From: Bacteroidia bacterium | GTDB taxonomy: Bacteria; Bacteroidota; Bacteroidia; Flavobacteriales; Flavobacteriaceae | NCBI GenBank assembly: GCA_030425285.1 | Contig: JAUIAY010000001.1 | Location: forward strand, 1,102,963 to 1,166,962 | Reading direction: 5' to 3' | DNA length: 64,000 nucleotides | Part shown: piece after piece, positions 57,725 to 64,000 of the stretch | Layout: each line of letters begins with the position of its first letter | Numbering within the stretch: position 1 is the stretch's first letter | The notes under the pieces: generated by a model | Database searches by the model: none | Seen by the model: only the letters and a program-made list of their open reading frames with translations | What the model was told of the DNA's origin: nothing | Translations under genes and position numbers: made by a program

Positions 57725-59179
57725 ATGAGAGTTTTTAAGTTTTTTGGACTTCTTATACTTTTTTTTAATAACCCTTTGTATTGCCAGACTAGCGAAATCA
57801 TAATGGATTTTCCGTTTGGTGAACCGGGAAAACCAGTGCCAAGAGGTGTTTATGGAGAAGATGATCGTCAAGAGGCATCTGATGTTATGGGTATTGACGA
57901 TTTTGTGAGAGCAACCGCAGTCATGATACCAAAAGTGAATTTTAGAGGCACCAAGATATATGGATATTCATTAAGGGAAAAACTTTCAAAAAAATTTAAT
58001 AGTTCAAATTTTGATAAAAATGTTCGGTATCTTGATCAACCTACTTGTTCTGCCTGCACAGGTTTTTTGATAGCACCAGATTTATTAATTACAGCAGCCC
58101 ATTGCATTTCAAATTCCCTTGAAACAGAAGAATTTGTTTGGCTATTCGATTACACTAATAGTTTAGATTTTAATGAAGATAAAAATTACATTGAGGTTGA
58201 CTCGCTCAACATTTTTAAAATAAAAAAAATCCTACACACTTCCTATTCTAAAAAATATAAAGAAGATTACACAATAATTCAGTTAGATAGAAAATCAAAT
58301 AGGTCTCCATATAGATTTAGAACTAGTGGTAAGATAAATTCTAATTCTAATGTTAATACTCTTGGGAGTCCAACAGGCCTTCCCCTGAAATTTGTTGATA
58401 GTGCGTATGTAGTTGATAATTCAAATGATAAATGGTTCAAAAATGATATTGATACTTTTCCTGGAAATTCAGGAGGCCCAGTTTTTAATCCTCATGGCTT
58501 TGTTGAAGGTATCCATGTGAGAGGTGCTACTGTAAAGAATGAATCGGGTAATTTTTCTGGAGATTATTATTTTGATAATAGTTGCGATTGCATTAAGACT
58601 GTACAGTTAAAAAACACTTTAAATAATGCTGGAGCGCAAGCTCATAGGATGCCAAGCTTACCTACTGAAATACTTTATAGGGCCATTTATGATAATATTG
58701 AATACGCCATTGTTCATTTTCTTGATAATCGCCTGAAGTTATGGTTAAACTATGATTGGATTATTGATCATGAATATACACTCAATAGACTTCCGCTTGA
58801 AGTTTTAGCAATAGAAAAAAATAACTTGTTAGCTCTTGAATTATTACGAGAATATGCAAAAACAGATATTATTTTAAGATCAAATAATGAACTTCTTTTT
58901 ACTGTAACAAAGCACAATAATACACAAGCTATTGATTATCTGTTAGTTAATGGCATAAATATTGATATTATGGATGATGAAGGCAACAATATATTGCATA
59001 TTCTAGCTGGCAATAATAGTTTGGAGGTTATTAAAAAAGTTTTAGAACATTGTGAGGAAGAGAACATTGTATTGGTTGAGAGCAAAAATCGAAACAATTA
59101 TAGGCCAGAAGATGAAGCAAGAATAAATAATAATAAACCAGTCTATAAATATTTAAAAAAATACCGTAAAAAACTTTAA
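57725..59179 (+). CDS. Exported trypsin-like serine protease with ankyrin repeats
   Basis: A 484-residue protein. After a signal peptide (about 1-21) and a propeptide-like region comes an S1-family domain (about 60-310) with the complete triad: His126 (TAAHC), Asp181 (KEDYTIIQLD) and Ser249 (PGNSGGPVF). Two cysteines stand before the triad His (CSAC, 108-111), and CDC lies near residue 287. Residues about 330-475 form ankyrin-like repeats (TQAIDYLLVNGINIDIMDDE; NNILHILAGNNSLEVIKKVL). It is the first gene of a four-gene run. The ankyrins probably choose substrates or partners. Confidence 0.85.
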   Translation: MRVFKFFGLLILFFNNPLYCQTSEIIMDFPFGEPGKPVPRGVYGEDDRQEASDVMGIDDFVRATAVMIPKVNFRGTKIYGYSLREKLSKKFNSSNFDKNVRYLDQPTCSACTGFLIAPDLLITAAHCISNSLETEEFVWLFDYTNSLDFNEDKNYIEVDSLNIFKIKKILHTSYSKKYKEDYTIIQLDRKSNRSPYRFRTSGKINSNSNVNTLGSPTGLPLKFVDSAYVVDNSNDKWFKNDIDTFPGNSGGPVFNPHGFVEGIHVRGATVKNESGNFSGDYYFDNSCDCIKTVQLKNTLNNAGAQAHRMPSLPTEILYRAIYDNIEYAIVHFLDNRLKLWLNYDWIIDHEYTLNRLPLEVLAIEKNNLLALELLREYAKTDIILRSNNELLFTVTKHNNTQAIDYLLVNGINIDIMDDEGNNILHILAGNNSLEVIKKVLEHCEEENIVLVESKNRNNYRPEDEARINNNKPVYKYLKKYRKKL

Positions 59180-59210
59180 TAATACAAGTGTTAATTTTAA
59201 TTCTGTGAAC

Positions 59211-60620
59211 ATGAAACAATTTATCCACCTTGCATTTTTAATCCTTATTTTTCCTTTTTCTATAGTTTCTCAAGAAAGGTATGTTGTTGAGTATGATTAT
59301 CATAGTGATAAAGTCTCCTATTACCATGTAGATAATAATAACAAGGTTGATGATACTTTGTCTCAACCAAAGTTTAAAAGAAACAGTTTGGTGGAATTGA
59401 AACTTAAGAATGTTAACCCATTTGCAGTCGATATTGAAACAGACATAAAAGAAGAAAACCTTCATCAATCAAATGAAGGATTTGATTTCAGAAATTTATT
59501 AGGAGGTATTAGTTCCTTTTCATCTCAAGATTTGGGATTAAATATAAATGAACTCGATGACAATGGTTTGTACAAAAACAGTACCCGAGGCGAAAGTATT
59601 TCGAGCGGTTTTTCAGAACTCAATGATTTATCAACAAATGTTGCTGCCATGAAGACAACAATGATCTCTAATCTTTCCAATCCTAATCTGGACAAAAACG
59701 AAATAATTAAGAACATAATTTCTGCATCTGCAACTTATCAGGATGTTAGGTTGCCGGATCCCGAAAACAATATGTATGTGTACCTTACAAAGTTAGAGCA
59801 AATTACTTTAGAGGATAGAGCTAAACTATTATCTGATATTAATACGATGTCCAAAACTATAGAAAGACAATCAGATACAATAGTCAGCTTTTCACGAGGA
59901 GAACTAATAGAAAGAAGCCATTTAATGCAAAATTTGCAGGATTTGCTTAACTCTATAGATGAAAATGCTTCAAACACTGTAGAAAATTTAAATAAAATAA
60001 AATCACTATATGCTATGCTTGAGGCTTCTTCGTTTGAAAGGACTTACGATTATACTATTGAGGCCGATAGAGTTGATATATCGCTCAAATTTGTGCAAAG
60101 CGACTTTTCAAAAACAACAGGTGAAGCTAGTGTTGAAAATACGTTAAAAACTAGAAGTGTTAAATTGTATTCTAAAGGAGGATTTAAAATCAACACCAGT
60201 GTTGCACTTACTTTAAACAATTATGGGTCAAAATCAAAAGACTACTATATTGATGAAAATGGAGAAATTGGAGCTGATGACAACAGCCATTTTGTGCCAA
60301 ATTTAGCTACAATAATAAACTTTTATCCCTATACCAATAAGAATATAAATGTGGGAGGAGCATTTGGGCTATCAATACCGTTATCGGGAAATGAAAATGT
60401 ATTAGGTGTTAATTTTTTACTTGGACCTTCGTTGATAATTGGAAGTAAAAGTAGATTTGCGCTTTCTGGAGGACTAGCTTATGGCCCAGTTAAGAAACTA
60501 ACAAATGGGTTGGAAGTTGGTGAAACGACTAGTTTTGGTAATATTGATAATTTCACTAAAACTGTTTATGATTTTGGGTATTTTTTCGGTATTTCATTTA
60601 GCATTTTTGACCTAAAATAA
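59211..60620 (+). CDS. Exported protein with helical middle and beta-strand C-terminus, unknown family
   Basis: A 469-residue protein with a signal peptide (about 1-20, IVSQ). N-terminal strands (RYVVEYDYHSDKVSYYHV) lead to a long helical region (about 130-265; TKLEQITLEDRAKLLSDINT, ENLNKIKSLYAMLE) likely to form coiled coils. The last 150 residues are alternating strands (NVGGAFGLSIPLSGNENVLG; GYFFGISFSIFDLK) ending in Lys after an aromatic and Leu, like a small outer-membrane barrel. I do not recognise the family. It lies 31 bases after the protease gene and 7 before the caspase gene. The ATG at 59211 is used rather than the GTG at 59205. Confidence 0.75.
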   Translation: MKQFIHLAFLILIFPFSIVSQERYVVEYDYHSDKVSYYHVDNNNKVDDTLSQPKFKRNSLVELKLKNVNPFAVDIETDIKEENLHQSNEGFDFRNLLGGISSFSSQDLGLNINELDDNGLYKNSTRGESISSGFSELNDLSTNVAAMKTTMISNLSNPNLDKNEIIKNIISASATYQDVRLPDPENNMYVYLTKLEQITLEDRAKLLSDINTMSKTIERQSDTIVSFSRGELIERSHLMQNLQDLLNSIDENASNTVENLNKIKSLYAMLEASSFERTYDYTIEADRVDISLKFVQSDFSKTTGEASVENTLKTRSVKLYSKGGFKINTSVALTLNNYGSKSKDYYIDENGEIGADDNSHFVPNLATIINFYPYTNKNINVGGAFGLSIPLSGNENVLGVNFLLGPSLIIGSKSRFALSGGLAYGPVKKLTNGLEVGETTSFGNIDNFTKTVYDFGYFFGISFSIFDLK

Positions 60621-60627
60621 TTTAATC

Positions 60628-62574
60628 ATGCAAGTATTCAGAAAGGCTTTATTATTCTTGTTTTTTTTATTTACAATTTCTACTTATGCGGATAAACATG
60701 CCTTAATTATTGCCATTGGAGATTATCCAGCCAAAACAGGGTGGAATTCAATTAGTTCGGCTAATGATGTACCCTTAATTCAGCAAACACTTTTACAACA
60801 AGGATTCAAAGATTCAAATATAACAGTCTTGCTAAATGAATCTGCAACTTATCAAGGGATTAAAGATGCTTTAAATAATCTCTTAAATGAAATTAAAGAT
60901 GGAGATATACTCGTTATACATTATTCGGGTCATGGTCAACAAATATTTGATAATAATGATGAAGAAATAGATGCTAAAGATGAAGCATTGATTCCATATG
61001 ACGCTTGGGTGAGATACACGCATAATTATCAAGGAGAAAATCATTTAAGGGATGATGAGTTAGGAAACTATATGACATTATTCAGAAATAAATTAGGAGA
61101 AAACGGACAGTTGATGTTATTGTTAGACAGTTGCCATTCAGGATCTGCGTCAAGGGGAGGAGTTGCCAGAGGTAGTAAGTCGGTTTTTGCTCCTAAAGAC
61201 TGGAAAGCCAATAAAAATGGTAATTCTACAGGAAGCGATATGTTTGAAATTGCAAAAGTTTCAGATAATGCTTCAAAATTTATTTTGATTTCTGGAGCTT
61301 CGGCAGATGAATTGAATTACGAATACAATGGCAAAGGGTCGTTGAGTTATTCGTTTTCAAAGGCCATGAGTGAATTAGGTACTAATATTACTTATAGACA
61401 GTTGTTTGCAAAAATAGCATCGATTATGAATGTTATTGCTCCTAACCAAACCCCAACTATAGAGGGTGATTTGGATTTTAAGTTGTTTAATGGAGACTAT
61501 GTGGTGCAACAACCTTATTTTGAACTAATGGATATTCCTAGGAATGATATTATCAAAATTCAAGCAGGTAAAATACATGGAATCTATAAAAATACTACCG
61601 TTAATATTCTACCTGCAGGAACGGTTGCTTTCGATGAGAAAAAAATTATCTCAAAAGGGAATGTAATTATGTCAAAATTTAATGAATCCAATATTCAATT
61701 ACAAGAACCATTACCAAATTTGAACAAAAATGATTATTGGCTGTTTGTTGACTCAAAAACTTACGGAGACATTACCTTGAATATTTATTTGGATCGCAGT
61801 ATTGATAAAAACCTGAAGGCGGATATTTTAGCCAAAATAGAAAGTGACAAATTAAATGTCGTTTCAACAGAGGCAAATTCTGATGTGATCATTTCTGAAT
61901 TTAATAATGATATTATTTTAAGTACATCCAATGGTATGCTTGAGCTGGCTAAAACAGGCAAAGATAATTTTGAAAAGGTTAAGATGGCTTTAAATAATTA
62001 TGCTCAAGGTCAATATTTGAAGAATCTAAACATGGATAATGTGGATTACGAGTTCGCTTTTCAATTATTACCAATTGATTATGATGTTAAAAATGACCAA
62101 TTAGACGACGCTGCACAGAAACCAAAAAACAATGAGGGTTTGTTTACCGTAAGACCTGAAATAGATTCTGTTCTTTTAGAAGTTACAAATAATGGTAAAA
62201 AACCAATATATTTTTCAATAATTGAAATTAATTCAAAAGGAGAAATAGCACAGTTTTTTCCAAATCCAAATTGTAATTTAAACGATAACGAGAGGCGGTT
62301 AATGCCTGGTAAGACTATGGTTTTTAAAGATTGCATTTTCTCTTTTTATCCACCTTATGAAAAATTAGTGTTAAAAGGATTTGCATCCCCAAATCCCATT
62401 AACTTTCAAACAACAATAGAAAGTCAAGGAGCCAATAGTAGAACTCTTTTAAACCCACTAGAATCATTTGTTAGTGATACGTACAACCAAACTAGAGGAG
62501 GGAAGGCTATTAGCCGAAGTGCTAATATTGATGCCTACACATCGGAATTTTTGTATGAAATAGTCAAGGAATAA
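60628..62574 (+). CDS. Exported caspase-like (C14) peptidase
   Basis: A 648-residue protein with a signal peptide (about 1-21, ISTYADKH). The caspase domain (about 22-285) has His102 (IHYSGHGQ) and Cys169 (LLLDSCHSGS), the complete catalytic dyad, and begins HALIIAIGDYP. A Gly/Ser-rich stretch with Arg and Lys after the Cys could be an autocleavage site. The C-terminal 360 residues are beta-rich (probably DUF4384-like, ISIIEINSKGEIAQFFPNPN). Secreted caspase-like enzymes cut after Arg or Lys or Asp; the specificity here is unknown. It is 4 bases upstream of the TPR gene. Confidence 0.9.
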   Translation: MQVFRKALLFLFFLFTISTYADKHALIIAIGDYPAKTGWNSISSANDVPLIQQTLLQQGFKDSNITVLLNESATYQGIKDALNNLLNEIKDGDILVIHYSGHGQQIFDNNDEEIDAKDEALIPYDAWVRYTHNYQGENHLRDDELGNYMTLFRNKLGENGQLMLLLDSCHSGSASRGGVARGSKSVFAPKDWKANKNGNSTGSDMFEIAKVSDNASKFILISGASADELNYEYNGKGSLSYSFSKAMSELGTNITYRQLFAKIASIMNVIAPNQTPTIEGDLDFKLFNGDYVVQQPYFELMDIPRNDIIKIQAGKIHGIYKNTTVNILPAGTVAFDEKKIISKGNVIMSKFNESNIQLQEPLPNLNKNDYWLFVDSKTYGDITLNIYLDRSIDKNLKADILAKIESDKLNVVSTEANSDVIISEFNNDIILSTSNGMLELAKTGKDNFEKVKMALNNYAQGQYLKNLNMDNVDYEFAFQLLPIDYDVKNDQLDDAAQKPKNNEGLFTVRPEIDSVLLEVTNNGKKPIYFSIIEINSKGEIAQFFPNPNCNLNDNERRLMPGKTMVFKDCIFSFYPPYEKLVLKGFASPNPINFQTTIESQGANSRTLLNPLESFVSDTYNQTRGGKAISRSANIDAYTSEFLYEIVKE

Positions 62575-62578
62575 CAAT

Positions 62579-64000
62579 ATGGTTTTAAAAATCAACTTTT
62601 CTGGTATCGTACTTATTGTTTTTATGCTTTTAAGCATTAATTGTTTTTCACAGCAACCAGATTACTCAAAAAAAATAGAAACTTATCAAAAAAGGCTAGA
62701 TTCCATTGAACAAATTTCGGGGACAGAAAATCTTGAATATGGTAAGAATTTATTGAGGTTATCAAAGGAACTTCGTAAGGAAGGTAATCTTTATGAAGCA
62801 AAAGAAAATAATATAAAGGCGAATTCTATATTCTCTAATTTGCAATATTTTAATTGGCTTGCGGTAGGTCAAATTAATTTATCACAGATTTATCGTGCTC
62901 TTGGTAAGTTTGATAGAGCGATAAGTCTACAAAGTGAAGCATTATTGTATTTTGGTGATGAGGATAAAAAAACTTCAAATTATTTAGGTGGATTAAATAA
63001 CCTTGCAATTCTTTATGGCGAAATAGGGGACTATAAAAATGCTATTCCAATTTTTAAGGAGATTTTATCAATATTACCTGAAACTCACAAGGGGTTTTTG
63101 TCTGTAAATATTAGTCTGGCCGAAACCTACCAGCGTATGGGAGACTATGAAAATGCCCTTAAAATATATCTTGAATTATTGGATTCTGGCGATAAAGGAC
63201 ATAAAGATTATTGGCAACTCTTACAAAATTTAGCATTTGTATATGTTAAGCTTGGCGAATTTGATAAGGCTATGCAAATCTATGATGAAGCTCTGGTTAG
63301 TTGTGAAACTCAACTTGGTCAAGACCATTTTTTATATGGAAAATTACAGAACAATGTTGGTAAACTTTACTTCCAAATGGGTAATATTGAAAAAGCTCAA
63401 GCACTGTTTAAAGATGCCATAGATAACCTTTTAATTAAATACGACACGAGTAAAAAAGAGTACGGTTATTATCTCAATGATTATGCTGCCACTTTTTTAT
63501 ATCAAGGAAATTATGATAAAGCAATATCTTTATTGGAAGACAATGTTGACATAGGAAAGGAGAACCTAAATAAGGAAGGTTTGGACTATTGGAATAGAAA
63601 TTACCACTTGGCAAATGCTTATAATATGGCTGGCCGTTATGAGGAAGCAAAGCCTATTTTAGAGAAGGCTACTACAGAAATAAGAAATATTCTTGGAGAG
63701 AATCACACAACTTATGCAAAAATGTTGAATAGTTTGTGTGAAACTTATATTGCGTTGGACCTAGTAGATAAGGCAATTCCTTTACTGGAAGAATCCAATA
63801 GTATATTTGTAAGCGAGTTAAATAATATTTTCCAATTTCGTAGTGAGCAAGAAAAAAAGGCCTATTTGCAGTTGGTTCTCAAACATTTTGATTTTTTACA
63901 ATCCATTCCCATTGTTAAAAATGAAGATTACCCGAAATTAAATAATATTAATCTCAATAATCAATTAATGCTTAAAGGGCTATTGCTTAATAATTCAAAG
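62579..64000 (+). CDS. Exported TPR protein, probable CHAT protein, 3' end outside window
   Basis: An open frame starting at 62579 continues to the window end (474 codons visible) with no stop. It has a signal peptide (about 1-24, IVFMLLSINCFSQQ) and then at least seven TPR-like repeats (for example LSQIYRALGKFDRAISLQSE; LNNLAILYGEIGDYKNAIPI; LQNNVGKLYFQMGNIEKAQA). The last visible part ends NNQLMLKGLLLN, which resembles the stretch preceding CHAT peptidase domains in TPR-CHAT proteins. A CHAT domain would be the third protease-type fold in this operon; this is predicted, not seen. Confidence 0.75.
   Translation, partial: MVLKINFSGIVLIVFMLLSINCFSQQPDYSKKIETYQKRLDSIEQISGTENLEYGKNLLRLSKELRKEGNLYEAKENNIKANSIFSNLQYFNWLAVGQINLSQIYRALGKFDRAISLQSEALLYFGDEDKKTSNYLGGLNNLAILYGEIGDYKNAIPIFKEILSILPETHKGFLSVNISLAETYQRMGDYENALKIYLELLDSGDKGHKDYWQLLQNLAFVYVKLGEFDKAMQIYDEALVSCETQLGQDHFLYGKLQNNVGKLYFQMGNIEKAQALFKDAIDNLLIKYDTSKKEYGYYLNDYAATFLYQGNYDKAISLLEDNVDIGKENLNKEGLDYWNRNYHLANAYNMAGRYEEAKPILEKATTEIRNILGENHTTYAKMLNSLCETYIALDLVDKAIPLLEESNSIFVSELNNIFQFRSEQEKKAYLQLVLKHFDFLQSIPIVKNEDYPKLNNINLNNQLMLKGLLLNNSK

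Noticed and set aside
57725-64000. Gasdermin or type III CRISPR-linked caspase/CHAT system
   Set aside because: No gasdermin-like small protein, Cas gene or CRISPR repeat was found, and the proteins are exported.

Overview
The window reads as chromosomal sequence of a marine-type Flavobacteriaceae (phylum Bacteroidota). Support: AT-rich genes; the gliding/type IX secretion genes gldB, gldC and gldKLMN; promoters of the Bacteroidota form (TTG-N17-21-TAnnTTTG) rather than the sigma70 form; many lipoproteins and carboxypeptidase-regulatory/TonB proteins; and exosortase XrtF, which is confined to this phylum. Most of it is well-conserved backbone. No insertion sequence, integrase, prophage or CRISPR array was seen.

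Layout. 1-3656: dnaG 3' end, a LuxR-type response regulator whose phospho-acceptor position is Glu, nadE, gldB-gldC. 3703-15601 (all minus): an envelope sulfatase island with aquaporin, an exported formylglycine-generating enzyme, two sulfatases, a HAD lipoprotein, a Crp-type regulator and DUF748, DUF6515 and DUF2092 proteins. It has no glycoside hydrolases and no SusC/SusD pair. 15740-25312 (minus): an elongasome operon purH-mreB-mreC-mreD-mrdA-rodA followed by an MBOAT/SGNH acyl-transfer pair. 25426-26945: a GAF protein and the xrtF pair. 27003-31469: a heavy-metal cluster (HYC_CC_PP protein, HMA-MauE protein, TonB-dependent receptor, periplasmic HMA protein). 31517-34834: DUF6090, a 28-residue basic peptide gene and a macroglobulin-like/plug protein. 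34937-43204 (minus): groESL, secG, TPR protein, lptE, accessory genes, sigma-54 activator, miaB. 43357-52761: membrane protein, topA, a ureohydrolase-fold protein lacking its metal ligands, gldKLMN. 52847-57553: FAD oxidoreductase, DUF983, ABC-F ATPase, leucine-rich-repeat protein, CPXCG protein and initiator tRNA. 57725-64000: a tight plus-strand operon of exported proteins (trypsin-ankyrin, unknown coiled-coil/barrel protein, caspase-like peptidase, TPR protein running off the end).

How the genes fit together. gldB/gldC and gldKLMN supply gliding and type IX secretion. mreBCD-mrdA-rodA builds the lateral wall. lptE and secG serve the outer and inner membranes, and a receiverless sigma-54 activator sits upstream of them. 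The exported FGE should activate the two exported sulfatases, each of which has a C-x-[PA]-x-R motif. The least explained part is the terminal operon at 57725-64000, which places two different protease folds and a probable CHAT-type TPR scaffold outside the cytoplasm. It is the best candidate for an undescribed system, although its last gene is cut by the window edge.
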